From: Polytrichum commune
Lineage: Eukaryota > Streptophyta > Polytrichopsida > Polytrichales > Polytrichaceae
Direction: 5' to 3'
NCBI GenBank assembly: GCA_950295325.1
Contig: OX485805.1
Coordinates: 39,359,501-39,419,500, forward strand
Length of the DNA: 60,000 bases
The translations under genes were made by a program, and so were the position numbers. Each line of letters opens with the position of its first letter. Position 1 is the first letter of the stretch. Shown one piece after another: positions 46,433-58,255 of this stretch. The notes below the pieces were generated by a model. The model saw nothing but the letters and a program-made list of their open reading frames with translations. It did not search any database and had not been told where the DNA came from.

Positions 46433-46546
46433 CTGAACGGAGTGGTTGGCGGTTCGATTCCTGGCCGTGAAATTGTCTCTCCACTTGACAGAAAACTAGT
46501 CAAGTGGTCAAACATCTCATGTGTTCCACAAGAAGAAGAAGAAGAA
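46433..46546 (+). mobile_element. Short SINE-like element S, copy 2, with target duplication
   Basis: It is flanked by an 18-bp direct repeat with one mismatch, GAAAGCCA(G/T)TGGCCGCAA (46415-46432 and 46547-46564). It has a B-box-like GGTTCGATTCC at 46451-46461 and ends in a short AAG/GAA-rich tail. Long target duplication plus simple tail point to L1-type retroposition. Shared body with 35765-35888. Only about 114 bp; an A box is not visible, so it may be a very short SINE or a 5'-shortened one. Confidence 0.75.
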
Positions 46547-46884
46547 GAAAGCCATTGGCCGCAAGGAATTACCATTTTCACACTAGAAAACTAAACATTT
46601 CACAACTATTACTGTGATTTACCATTTGAAGTTATGTGTTGCTACAACTTTGAACTAATATTAATCCTTTTTTTTAAAACTCGAATAACATAACTAAATA
46701 GTAAGCATATCAAGAAACATAGTAGAACTTGCTTGGTAGAAAATGATACTCTTAGTAAAGTTATAGCAATGGATAAACCCCAAATAAGAGGTTTGGGAGG
46801 TATAGCACACGAGACCCCAAATTTGGTTGATGATGCTTGAATTGCTTAGTACAAGTAGCAACGTCCGAAAAGTTTTTGAATTTA

Positions 46885-47424
46885 TTAAGGTTAATTGCCT
46901 ACCTCTTTAAAAGGGCATAGGCTATTTCCCTCATGGCATAGGTTGCATCCTACAATATCAAATTTTTGTAAGTTGAAAACCTTTTGAGTTTTTAAGTTAC
47001 CCGCCAATTGCCTTCAAAACTAATTTTTAGTAGGTTAAAATCCTTCATATCTTTTAATGTTGTAGGCTTTAAATTCAAAATTTGTGTACTAAGTGGTATC
47101 CTTGGCAGGAATTGAACCTGGCTAAGCCCTTCACCACGTTTGAAGGCCAAGGATTAACCAACTCTTTTTTAAAGAGTTGATTATAAGTTATGAAAGGTTG
47201 CTAAGATTCAAATGATGAGTTTAAGGGTGAAAGTCCTCAACATCTTCTGATTCAACCTCTACTCTTCCTGCAATATATTTCTCAGGATTAGTAAACAAGA
47301 ATCGAAACTTTCTTGAATCCGCAGGCTGCAGTTTAATAGGCTTTCCTCGCATCCAACAAAACTGGAAGACTTGCAGAGATTGTAACAATGTGCATACGAA
47401 CAACTGATTGAACTTCTACTATGG

Positions 47425-47485
<61 letters not shown>

Positions 47486-47865
47486 GCTTCTCGGTGGTGC
47501 AACATCGCAACTGATGAGAGAGGAGTTGTGATGAATGGTGCGGTGATGGGGCTTGGGCTGTGGTATTTGTAAAGATCGGCGGGGAGGGAGTCAGGGCTAT
47601 TATTGATATCCACCTATGTGCCACCCAAGAGCCCCGAGTATTAGCCTAAAGATATGTACTTAGGCCAACTAATTTCCCAATTTGAAGAAGGATGAATGGC
47701 TAAAATCCTCTCTTTAAAAAAATTTGTAGGCAAAATTTCCTACATGTTTTTTATCACATAGGTTGATATCCTATGTTTTTAAATTGTCCATAGGCTCTTT
47801 GTCCTACACTTTCAAAATTTTATAGGCTAAGTCACAAATTTTGTAGGCTGCATTTGTATTAGCCT
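46885..47865. mobile_element. Possible DNA element with repeated TAGGC/CATAGG motifs
   Basis: Both ends carry several copies of ATAGGCT-, CATAGGTTG- and CCTACA-type words in opposing orientation (left 46885-47080, right 47690-47860). The interior has an inverted B-box-like GGAATTGAACC (47108-47118) in a block also found in element A, and a (GA)n microsatellite. Precise ends and a duplication were not resolved. Confidence 0.4.
47425..47482 (+). repeat. (GA)n microsatellite
   Basis: About 29 GA units. Antisense reading gives runs of Ser-Leu codons, which explains the long frames 47259-47624 and 47419-47613. Confidence 0.97.
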
Positions 47866-50579
47866 TAGGCTCTTGCCGGACGCCGACAAGTAGCCTCAAG
47901 TTTGTAATTTGGAGTACAAATATAGGAATTTTAAGGTAGATGAACCTCAATGGGATACTTCTAGGATCTTGCTGCCTTCGGTAGTAAGTGGGCGGGCTCA
48001 TATGAAAATCACATGCTCAAGGTTCTTCAACTTCTAGAATTGGACTCCACATGTGGTTATTGGGAGTGGTTATAGTGGATTGGCTCGGGGGTGGTGAAAT
48101 TTTGAGTACTAAGGTCTTAGTGCAAATTGGATATGAAAGTGGTCCCCCCTAATTTTTCGGAGCCCTTGAACAAGGATTGAAGGCAATGTTGGCAAATTGA
48201 TAGGATCCGAATACGCAACTCCTTGTGAATTTTAGAGTAAGATTTTTCTTGTTAGATTCATGACCTCTACTACTTTTGTAAGAGCACTTCATGGGGCGGC
48301 CATACTTACATGCAATATGAGGAATTCCCTCAACAAAATGAGAATGTATTCCAAACTAAGACCTTGAAGATGTCGTGGAAAAATAAATAAATAAATAAAT
48401 AAAATTGAATTTCCTTAATAATAAAGGTACTATTAACACATGCCATGGTTTGTTATTCCGCCAAAACTATACGTACAATTTTGTTGATCAACAGTGAAGC
48501 ATCTCTCATTCATGTTGGTGCCATCTCATTCCACATTTCAAAATCCGCGTTACTTTGGGCATTGAAGATCACACCCTAGCGGTGACCCTAGTTTGTCAAT
48601 ATTTTTTTATTGAAAACACGAAAGAAACTTAAGATCATGGCGACAAAATTCTAAACATTGAAGCCTTGATATGAAAGCAACAAATAATATGCAAAATCAT
48701 GTTATTTTTTTATCATCATAAAATGACAATCTCATGTTTTCAATACAATTCTTGAATCAATGATGAGGTCTTTTTCTTTTCTTTTTCCAAATAAGCCTTA
48801 TTAATTGTTTCTATCCATATTTTTCACTTAAGTGATGAAGTAGCCTCACTCTTATTGTAGTTTGTACTCACATTGATCTTACAGAATGGAAACCCAAATT
48901 TTCTATATCAGCACCTTGGCTACATTTCATGGGACTATGTATCGCATGAGCATAATTCATCTATAATTCCAGGATTCCTTGTTTATGGGGGGCACTTAGG
49001 TTGCTTACTATAACTTTTCAACAAACAACTCTAAATTATCAGATTTTTTTTAAATTGCAACCTCTTTCTTTGGAAAGAGAGGATCGTACAACTCCTTAGT
49101 AATGTTATGATGGCATGTGGCTCCGTTGTGATCATTATACCACCACCTTCATTAACATACATGTGATGCCACACGCAACTCAACTATTTAGTGATGGGAT
49201 ACCATCATTTGACAATGCCCTCCTTCTAAGGAATACGCTATTCCATTCTAATTTTAAAAAACCACAATATTTTAAGGAAGACTTCAAGCTAGACCACTTC
49301 TTTCATCGTATGTTTGTTAAAATTTGAGATTGTATCACTAGCATGCACTTGAAGACCGGTGGTTGATTCATTGTTGATGCTAGGTATGTAGTTGTTAATT
49401 GGTTATGTTTTCTTGTTCTTCGAATTTTTGTTGATCAAATTTATGTCTTGAAATGTGTGTTGCATTAGTGAATCTATGATGAAACATCGAGCAAAATTGG
49501 ATTGACTATCGGACTTACCTTATTTAGTTATGGTTATAAGGAGTATGCATGTGTCTTGATTCCTTGGATGTGTACATCCGGATCCCCCAGTTGTGCATTA
49601 TGAATATTGACTGTAGAGTACTTCATAAAATTCAAAGATGTAGTTCAGTTTCATTTATAGTAACCACAAGCCCAAGTTTCTTTCTTCACATAGTAACACA
49701 CATTGTTCATGTGCTATAAACCTATAGTTGCAAGTCTAGAAACTAAAGCCAAGATGATAGTAATAATAATTTTTATTAAAGCAAACTTGTTGATACCAAT
49801 TTAAAGTTCATATATTGCATGCGTTTGGTGCTTTGAATAACTTGCTGCACTCTATGTAAGCAACTTCAAATTCAAATTGCATATGCTCCTCATAAATCAA
49901 GACCTTTGGATGAAGCTCTTTGATTGCTACGAGCACATGTAGTTTAAGATGTGTTACAACATGAAAGATAATATTGACTATTTATGATAGATGTGGGAAG
50001 CAACATTGGTTCTCACTTTTTAAATTAATTTTCTGATATATTTATGACTTAAAAGTTGTGTTTTTAAACACAATGATAACGGATGTTTGTGTGTCAAATT
50101 TTATTGAATTTTATTTTTATTTTCGTTTCTAAGTAATTTAAGATGTTCAAGTTGGTCTAAATCTAAATTGGGACATTACAAAGTTCAAAGTCATGTACCC
50201 GTCATATATAAATCAAATGTGTATCTTCTACACAAGCTTAACCAAAATTTTGGTTCTTTGGTAAATGTAATGTCGACATGGGAACCTTTTTTTAGATCAA
50301 AACATTTGTGGTTTCATTATAGTCAATCAATGAGAAATATTGATGGGGTCCACATCAAATTGGAGTATATTTTTTACTACAAAATAGCTCTCAAAAGAGA
50401 AGAGGGAGAACATCTTGTAATCTTAACCATGCACATATGCCACCTATTCCCAAATACTTCAATTTGAACAAAAAAATAAGAATTTAATTTTCTTTACCCA
50501 ATATATGTAGTGTGACACATGTTGAAATAGAATAGCAGGGCATTTTAAAACTATACTATTTGGATAAAGAATCCATATA
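47866..50579. other. Unassigned intergenic DNA
   Basis: (AAAT)n at about 48384-48402. No gene, tandem array or partner copy was recognised across about 2.7 kb. Confidence 0.45.
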
Positions 50580-50700
50580 AGACATTAGGGGTTCGCACAT
50601 GTGTTTTGATAGCATTTGTTCTCATATCCACACATGTTCACACACCAATCAAATATAGGTGTTTGATTAAGCCATGTAACCAAATTAACATCCACATATA
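50580..50700 (+). repeat. Dispersed repeat D, fragment
   Basis: CACATGTGTTTTGATAGCAT, CACACCAATCAAATATAGGT and GATTAAGCCATGTAACC blocks. Confidence 0.5.
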
Positions 50701-52226
50701 CTTTAAAAAAAATTCAATGTTCTTTGCATGACTGTTTTTCTCTTGGAGTGATTTTTTCAAAAATCCACACTATCAAAAAGTTCACAAGAGATGGTACAAT
50801 TTTATGGGGAATGAAATTGATTTGGATCCCATTGGATCCCATTGAAATTGCTTTTAACTTGAATTCTATAAAAAACAATTACCCTTGCAGTTAAGCCATA
50901 AGTAATTTGGAGTTGTCAAAATAGTTTTTGCTAATGCAATTTCATATATTTTATCACTTACATTATAACCAGTGTTAGTATGATATACATTAGGTGAATG
51001 CATGGTATCAATAATAAACATCAATGATAGTATTTAAACAAAGAAAAAAAGAAACCTACTAGTGAGCATCAACTTCGCAATACCAACCATGTATTGATAT
51101 TGGGAGGGTATCTCAAGTTGAGAGAATCTTTGTATACCAACGTTATTAGTTGCCTAGTTATTTCCATTTTAAACCAATTACTACAATGATGATTTTACCT
51201 AGGTATGATAGTTCTTCATGGTACATACACCTGAATGATATCAAGAAACACAATTACCACAATATAGGTCAAATACACATACCAAACATGAAATTCCCAG
51301 TTTAGATACCCAAAGGATACCCAACTAAAAAAGATTAATTTTTTTTAGAAGTACCCAACCCAACATTGGTTATAACACATTCATACGTGCTTACGATTTT
51401 CCAACAAGGAGTTTATTTTAACTTGATGACAATAATTGAATCTTCATTGCTTGAAATATTTAGTTTGACATACGTTGAAATAAACTACGCGCTCACTACA
51501 CCCAACACGGTCATCAGTGTGACCTTCTGAATGGAGTGACTTCCTCTGTCGACTTGCGATTCCTAGGTACTAAGGTAAAGTCACAGTCAATTTTCGACAC
51601 ATGGAGACATCTAGAACCCATATGAGTGTGTCTTCTTACTTATTTGATATGTAATATTTAAATCCTTTGTGTTACTTTTGGCCCAATACTACAAAATACT
51701 ATGATAGTAAAGTATGTATAATACACATTTATGAAATGTTACATAAATTAATGTTAGTCACCCGAATGACCCTAATTTAATGTGGTGTTGTACACTTGGA
51801 AATTCCGTTTGCTAGAAAGCTCATAAATGTCGAAAGACGTTCTCTTTGGATGAAACACTTGATGGATGAATGGTTATTGCATAATAATAAGTACCTTGAA
51901 TCGTCATTGTGGCTCATTGTCGTACCCACCCAAACTAAAAGTTCGGCCGGTGGAATTTTAATTTTAACTCCGAGTTGTAAGTGCTTAAATTCTATGGACA
52001 GGTGGTGGGATGTAGTACGAATCGAATTTTGTCGTGGCCCCCAATGTACTATTTTAATTTTTTTTGTTTTTTTTTACCTCCTCAAAAAAACGTCCGTCTC
52101 AAGCAACACGGAGTAGTGAGAGGGTACAACCTTCGATGTCAAAAAGTGTTCGGATCCTTTTGTGAAAGTAGATTTGCAAACAAATTATTTCACCAACATT
52201 CATGGGCACAATTCAATAAGTGGAGA
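50701..52226. other. Unassigned intergenic DNA
   Basis: The plus-strand frame 51796-52116 (106 codons) shows no recognisable domain and passes into a T-rich tract. No gene is called. Confidence 0.45.
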
Positions 52227-52234
52227 CAAAACAC

Positions 52235-52526
52235 CTTGGGGGGTTCACTTCCTCTTATATTTTGCATACACGTGCGTTCGGGACCTATTTATTGGGGGGG
52301 GGGGGGGTATTTACCTTGCAGAAAAGATTATAAGGTGATGGTATTTTACATGTAAAAAGCCTGAAAATATTATATGTGATGGTATTTTACATGTAAACAT
52401 GTTTCACTATCTTTAAATCCCCTATTTTACATGTACATTTTTTATAAAATTTATCTGCAATGAATATATTGGACCCTATTTTTTATCACACGTTGTTCTA
52501 TGATTTTCGCCAGTGAACCCCCCGAG
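52235..52526 (-). mobile_element. CTCGGG-terminus DNA element, family 1, copy 2
   Basis: Left end CTTGGGGGGTTCAC, right end GTGAACCCCCCGAG. Flanks (C/A)AAAACAC (52227-52234 and 52527-52534) form a 7/8 target-site duplication. It is the reverse complement of 7467-7711. It is about 47 bp longer, partly because a GTGATGGTATTTTACATG block is duplicated at about 52336 and 52377, and its homopolymer has 14 G (52294-52307) against 7 C in the sister copy. Confidence 0.82.
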
Positions 52527-52534
52527 AAAAACAC

Positions 52535-53208
52535 ACACAAAATACGCCCGGCTTTGTGAGTACTAATGAACCAAATGGTTCATCAGAATTTATGATACTC
52601 AATACCATGATATTTGGACCGAAAATTTTCATAAAGTGGTGATTTGCAAGAAAATGACTTGTAATTCTAGTGATCACTAGTTTCCACATGAAAATTTTCT
52701 TATTTTTAAACTATTGAACAATAAGAAATGACAATAGTTGGAGACTTTATCCATAATTTTATGATTAGTGTGTACCACACTAATGTTATATTTAAGTATT
52801 ACATGATCTCTATATTCTTATAGAGATTTGAGAATTTCAACCAAAGGCTTTTGCCTTTAGAATTTAGAAGTCTAAACTACGAGCCCACTAGGCAGTGTAA
52901 TTTACAAATTGCCCTAAAGATTAAATACATTTGTTAAAATAATTAGGAGTCAAAGAAATATCTTATAGGTGCCTATGGCTCAAAGCTATAACGCTTCGAT
53001 GACATTTTTGTGATTTGTAAGCCCCAATAGCGTACCTTTTGTTGCTATGCAACACACACACACACATAAACAACAACGCTCATGCAAATGATTTTCCAAC
53101 ACATGCTTAGCTAGTAGTTGAAAAATTCACTCATGAATGTTTCAAACAATTTCATTTGACAAGTTTATACAATTTTATATAATTACTACAAACATCTTAA
53201 ACCTTCAT
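52535..53208. other. Unassigned intergenic DNA
   Basis: (CA)n near 53052. No gene seen. Confidence 0.45.
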
Positions 53209-53214
53209 TCACAT

Positions 53215-53240
53215 ATCTATCTATCTATCTATCTATCTAT
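53215..53240 (+). repeat. (TATC)n microsatellite
   Basis: About six units. Related TATC/TA arrays occur at about 54178-54211. Confidence 0.9.
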
Positions 53241-53438
53241 ACGTTCAAGAGTGTTAGCCAAGTTGTTTGATTCATTTAGTTGGTCAATTTGTTAACTATA
53301 ATACATAGTTGATATTTTGTTCCTTTTCATATGTGTAATGAAAAATTGAATTCTGACAAGTCATGTGACCGCGCACCACGAGTTTTTGATTGTTTTAACA
53401 AACTATGTGATCGATTTAACAATCCCCTATATACATAT

Positions 53439-53445
<7 letters not shown>

Positions 53446-53484
<39 letters not shown>
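53446..53484 (+). repeat. (AT)n microsatellite
   Basis: About 19 units, preceded by ATAC-type repeats. Confidence 0.95.
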
Positions 53485-53486
<2 letters not shown>

Positions 53487-54733
53487 CCCTATGTACATTT
53501 GATCATTGAAGACAAAATAGATCTAAAATGGGGTTAATGAAATCCATGATGGTGGCGTCCTCACATGTATGTACTCTTCCCAAGACCCTTTGTCGCACTT
53601 CGTTTCATGAGTAGAAATACGTAAGTAGGACAACCAAAAGATACGGAGGAATAAATTGGGTTGGGGAATCATAACGTTGTTGGGGGGAATGTTATGACAA
53701 CGGTATTAAATACACATGCTAGCCCATTGGCCTCTCAAAAAGGCCCCCCACCCACCATGGGCTCTTTTGCATTGCATGCTTGCAATTTGGAAACTATGTT
53801 TGTTTTTTAATAACATTTATTATTAGTAGTAGAAGTGGTATTTTCCGGAGCATTTATCTTTGCATACGATCACCTAAGGGAATGATCTCCGCGGCCTAGC
53901 TAGAGAGGAGGGTCTCATAAGTCGTACCCGTTTGTACACGCGGGTGTCTTCATGGCTTGTGGGTACCGATTTTTATGTCTACGCGTGCATGTGGGGTCTT
54001 CAAGCACTACCAAGAATGTCGTATTTCATTTTCACACTAGGCATGTTATGGGTTCATAAATTCACAAATTCTAAAGAGTTTATGTGTAGATATCGTAGCT
54101 CGGAGATCAAATAGGTAGTTGGAACAAACGAGGGAGGGAATTTAAGATAATAATAATGAAGGGTGTTGTGGGTGTTTATATATCTATCTATATCTATCTA
54201 TCTATCTATATAGAGTGTGTGTGTTCTAATGGCACGTGCATAACATCATTGAACTCTTACTTACACAAGCTTATGTGACCTAGGATCCTCAACAAAATTT
54301 TGCGATGATCATTATAGGAAAATGTGACACGGAGATCAAATTTATGGTTAATTATGGTAACTCCTTATGGCATAGATCATTGGGGGGGGGGGGGGATTAA
54401 CTAGGCTCGTCATGTAAAACAAGAACTTCACACTCAGAATGAGTAACGTGATGTATTGTAGAGTCCATTACATTTAGACAAAGTTTATAATCCCATTTGG
54501 GTGGTGGGTTCTTGTCTGACACATATAACCCCTCCCCCTTCACATTTTCCCTTTGTCAAGTTTGGTCATATATCATAAGGTGATAGTGCATTTTTCTTCT
54601 TCTTCTTCTTTTTCTTTTTTTTGTAGCACTTCAATTTTTTTCACATGTTAAAGATGGTTTGGGAAATATCATATATTAATTTGGGAAATATCTTGTCCCC
54701 TCCCTAAAATGGAATATCCAAAGAAATAATACC
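53485..54733. other. Unassigned intergenic DNA
   Basis: Holds (TATC)n at 54178-54211, a G14 run at 54382-54395 and a (CTT)n/T-rich patch near 54596-54622. No gene seen. Confidence 0.45.
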
Positions 54734-56715
54734 CTTGAAAAAGCCAAAAAACAAAGAAAATTATTAATGACATCCCCAGCCACGATTAAGCAAAAAAATA
54801 CACATCCTTAACACAATAATAAAACCAGGATTAGCCTACGCCTACTATGCAACCCCATTCTCCAAACTAAACATTGAAACACTCGACAAAATCCTTAGTA
54901 AGCTAACCAAAGAAATATGCAACCTACCTCAAAGCACACCGAACATATTGACCCACCTTCCTAACGAGGATTACCAAGGCCTAACCAAATATATCACAGC
55001 AAAATACGGAGGGTCCTACCACCTCCCCCGCCTAAAATACCAAGCATGTGATAGATCACCCACAACACGCACATTATACCTACTCGAAAGGGAATATGAA
55101 ATCCATGTACACACTACTATAAAGCATTTTTCCATAAAACAATCAGCAATAGAACTCATGTGGACACGAACCGCGGAATATGCCCACTTCTCCCCGGAGC
55201 AGAAGCAAACCTCCAAAAAATATCTCAACAAACTACACACGTACAACATCACTACCCTTCATCAAATCCAAAACCCTGACACCCTCCAAATACTATCCCC
55301 TAAAGAATTCAAACAAAAATTTAAAACTACCCCAAAACTCATCATAGAAGCCATAGCACAAGCCCAATTGCCATTCCCAAGTAACCCACCCACAACTCAC
55401 AACTCCCCACAACAACAACCAACAAACAAATGAACCCCATATACGGAAGACCAATCCAAGCCATAACAAGCGCCAAAACAATAACTCACAAAGACAAATG
55501 GGGAGCCAAAGCCATAAAACAATACTTCCTACGTCAATGGAAAAACCACCCAATTAACATGACAAAATGGGTGGAAGCATCAATACTCCTTCATCATGAC
55601 AATATTACCCTAGACCACAATATATTCATATTTCACAACTTCCTACAAAGCCAACTCAAAACCAACACTCTATCCACATACAACTCATGCATAAACTTCT
55701 CACAATCCCGAGACCGAAAATTCATTCACCCACCCATCATAGCCACAATCCTCACATTAAACACTAAGGATTGTAACCCAGACAAAGATATCATCACTAA
55801 CAAACCCACTATACAAATACACTGAATGGAATCCAACATATACGACCAAACGGGAGCATTCATCCTAACCATACCACTTACAAGACTACAATGGCTATGG
55901 GAAAGATATAACCAAACCAAAAGCACCCTATGACCCACTTCCTAAATCCCCCACCTCAAGACTTTGCAACCGAATACTATGGCTAACCCAAAGATATATT
56001 ACAATCCTCCCAAAAAGAAGACCAAAAAAACACAATCCACATAATAACCCTTCCACCCTTCCACCCTTCAAGCCCTAATAGAAACATATAATATTACACA
56101 TTCATACTACTCCTCACCGCTTACATGCCCAATAACATTTACCCAATGCAACTCCCCACACAATGTTCAGAGACATATTATTTGGCTCGATAGGTTTCGC
56201 ACACTCATCAAAATGGAAAGGCAACGGCCTGGCCCACCCTCAAGACCTCAAAATTGCCATGACATCCATCCATTGGGCCCGCATGGCCACCCAAGAAGAC
56301 CGCAATACCACAACCATCATCATAATCAATCATAAAGAAAATCCCCTCCCAGTGATGCATGCAAAAGTACACATAATAGCAACCATACCGCCCAACACCA
56401 TACAATACAACCCTACAACGGAATGGCCAAAATATCTACACCAACTAGAAAATCAATACACCACCATAATTAGCATACACAACCAAAACCCCTCCCTAGG
56501 TAAACCTAGAACACCCAACACACTCACAACCAACATAATTGAGCTTTATAACACCCAAGCCAAAATACCCCCTTTAAGAAAAGAAAAAAATGAAACTATC
56601 ACACGCATGGCATAAAGCCCCAATATATGAACACCAGGAAAACACCCATTCAACACAACAACTACCAATAGAACTATACCACACCCACCCCCTTAAATTC
56701 AAACCCCAACAATGA

Positions 56716-57168
56716 ATATACACCGACGGATCATTTATCCCCCCCCCCCCAGACGAGAACGGCGTCGGGAACACAACTGGCTTAGGTGTATATTGCCCCG
56801 GCAACAACCTTCGAATCACACAACGACTTCCAGGCCTACAAAATATCCTCAGAGCCAAACTAAACACCCTCCTCATAGCAGTTCAAGAAACACAACAACA
56901 CACACAAGATACACACATCTTTACAAACATCCTTAACATACATCCTTAACAATATATATCTAATACATAACCATATACAACATCCATCATCCCAACATAA
57001 CCACCTGGATAAACTATTCATTTCTGTTATAGTCAACCACATAACCACCTAAACCATAACATGGTCCACATACAAAATCACAATCCAAAAAGTCAGGGCA
57101 CACACATGAATAATAAGTAATGAAATTGCGGACCAGCTAGCAAACAATGGAGCCCTCCTAGACAAACC
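56716..57168 (+). pseudogene. RNase H domain of the retrotransposon
   Basis: It opens with IYTDGSF (first catalytic Asp), then a Pro run from a C12 tract (56739-56750), GLGVY, RLPGLQNILRAKLNTLLIAV, HIFTN, and ends KVRAHT-stop-IISNEIADQLA. In active RNase H enzymes the second acidic residue is a Glu in RAEL-like context and the third an Asp in TDS. Here they read Lys (RAKL) and Asn (FTN), so catalysis is lost. The final Asp of NEIAD is kept. A tandem duplication of CATCCTTAACATA near 56930 shifts the frame. Confidence 0.82.
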
Positions 57169-57466
57169 CACCAACACCCCTAGGATACATACAACCAATA
57201 CTACGCCATATTGGCTCAACAGGATCCCAACTGGTACACACACGGGTGCCATACGGAACCTACAAACATATGTTAACAAAAGAACACAAAAACCAAGAAT
57301 TAAAGTGGGCCCAATCCAAATTCTCATACATAGATAAATGGACATCCAACGACCAAATCAACCCTAAACTCTCCAACCCATTATGGAAAACCCCGGAATA
57401 ACATACGCCCAAATCACACAAACCCTAAAATTTAGATACTCCCAATACATGTATATGTCTTTCATT

Positions 57467-57700
57467 CAATGCTCAAACCAACACTTAAAGGGACTGCGTA
57501 TAGCATGACACAATAAGGTAGTACACCAAATCGTTTGTAGATTACAATCAAGTAGACATACAAGATGCTACACCCTTATAAATGCAGGTCACCAAAACCT
57601 CAAACCACAAGACAACACAATCCCAACATGGCTACTCCAATGCTCATGCCATACCACACCATGCACATGCCTAGCCAAGCTCATACTAGACATACTATGC
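57467..57700 (+). pseudogene. Cys/His segment of the retrotransposon
   Basis: It reads QCSNQHLKGLRIA, a TGA in place of an expected Arg, HNKVVHQI, and further on WLLQCSCHTTPCTCLAKL with a CxCx5CxC cluster. The RHN-x-VV-x-x-I pattern following a Cys/His group is common between RNase H or RT and the C-terminal endonuclease of several LINE groups. The upstream Cys pair expected for a full finger is not evident in this copy. Confidence 0.55.
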
Positions 57701-57762
57701 GTAACTAGGTGCCCCCCCCCCCCCCGAAAGCCAACCTCCCCTAACGCCAACCCCACCAAACG

Positions 57763-58085
57763 TCATACAATTCGTTGAATTCACATACTGTCATGACAGA
57801 TTCCCAAATACCGCACACAAGGGAAAAACTGAGAAATACAACCCACTCATCCAAGCACTCAGAACGGTTGGGTGGCAAGTCAACCCTCTCATCACAATCA
57901 CAGCCATAGTTAGAGGGGCTATCCATGAACAACTAATTAAAGAACTAGAAAACCTTAAAATGCCTAAAAGAGAAATCAAAACACTTATGAAACAAATACA
58001 CCAAATTGCCCTTAAATACCTCACATACTTGATATTAAAGAAAAGAAAATTAGACAACAAACAACCCCCCGTTGATCTCTCCTAG
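57763..58085 (+). pseudogene. C-terminal restriction-endonuclease-like domain of the retrotransposon
   Basis: An uninterrupted frame of about 106 codons: VEFTYCHDRFPNTAHKGK, TEKYNPLIQALRTVGW, ITITAIVRGAIHE, then helical KMPKREIKTLMKQIHQIALKY and LILKKRKLDNK to TAG. The order acidic strand, K-x-x-KY-x-PL helix, and hydrophobic strand with VRGA resembles the PD-(D/E)XK-like C-terminal domain of RLE-type LINEs. This is the best preserved part of the element. Confidence 0.5.
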
Positions 58086-58255
58086 AGGCTAGGGATTGAA
58101 CCAGTGAGTAAACTAAAGGAGCCCACCTCCCGAGAAGTACCCCTTACGGTGACGCTTCATCAAACATGATCACAGTAAAGAGGAACGGGCTCCCATTCAA
58201 ATCAAGGTAAAAGAAACCCAAACGTTGCTTTTATTTTATTTTATTTTATTTTTAT
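58086..58255 (+). mobile_element. 3' untranslated region and TTTTA tail of the retrotransposon
   Basis: About 145 bp of non-coding sequence after the stop, ending in a (TTTTA)n tract at about 58230-58255. A short simple-sequence tail is typical of non-LTR elements. No target duplication with the left end was recognised. Confidence 0.6.

Larger units (their letters stand above)
54734..58085 (+). pseudogene. 5'-truncated, decayed non-LTR retrotransposon ORF (post-RT region, RNase H, Cys/His segment, RLE-like C-terminus)
   Basis: A/C-rich plus-strand region readable as one protein with several frameshifts and stops. It begins after the reverse transcriptase: KQRKLLMTSPATIKQK, frame change, then GLAYAYYATPFSK and LTKEICNLPQSTPNILTHLP. 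Then comes an uninterrupted 161-codon frame (54948-55433), a less certain linker (to about 56160), a 150-codon frame (56163-56615), RNase H (56716-57168), a Cys/His segment (57467-57700) and a C-terminal domain ending at a TAG at 58083-58085. The YADD-type RT core is absent, so the copy is 5'-truncated, as usual for LINE insertions. Many stops are TGA at positions where relatives would be expected to have Arg, Gly or Trp codons, consistent with C-to-T/G-to-A decay. Not functional. Confidence 0.8.

Noticed and set aside
47090-47165. tRNA gene on the minus strand with pairing TCCTTGG/CCAAGGA ends
   Set aside because: The unit would be only about 55 nt, too short for a cloverleaf, and the block recurs inside transposon-like repeats.
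47259-47624. 121-codon minus-strand frame with long Ser-Leu run
   Set aside because: It is created by the (GA)n microsatellite; simple repeats without stops in that frame give false ORFs.
54948-58085. Use of TGA as a sense codon in the retrotransposon ORF
   Set aside because: In-frame TGAs sit at several kinds of residue positions (Arg, Gly, possibly Trp) together with frameshifts and TAA stops, which is decay rather than recoding.
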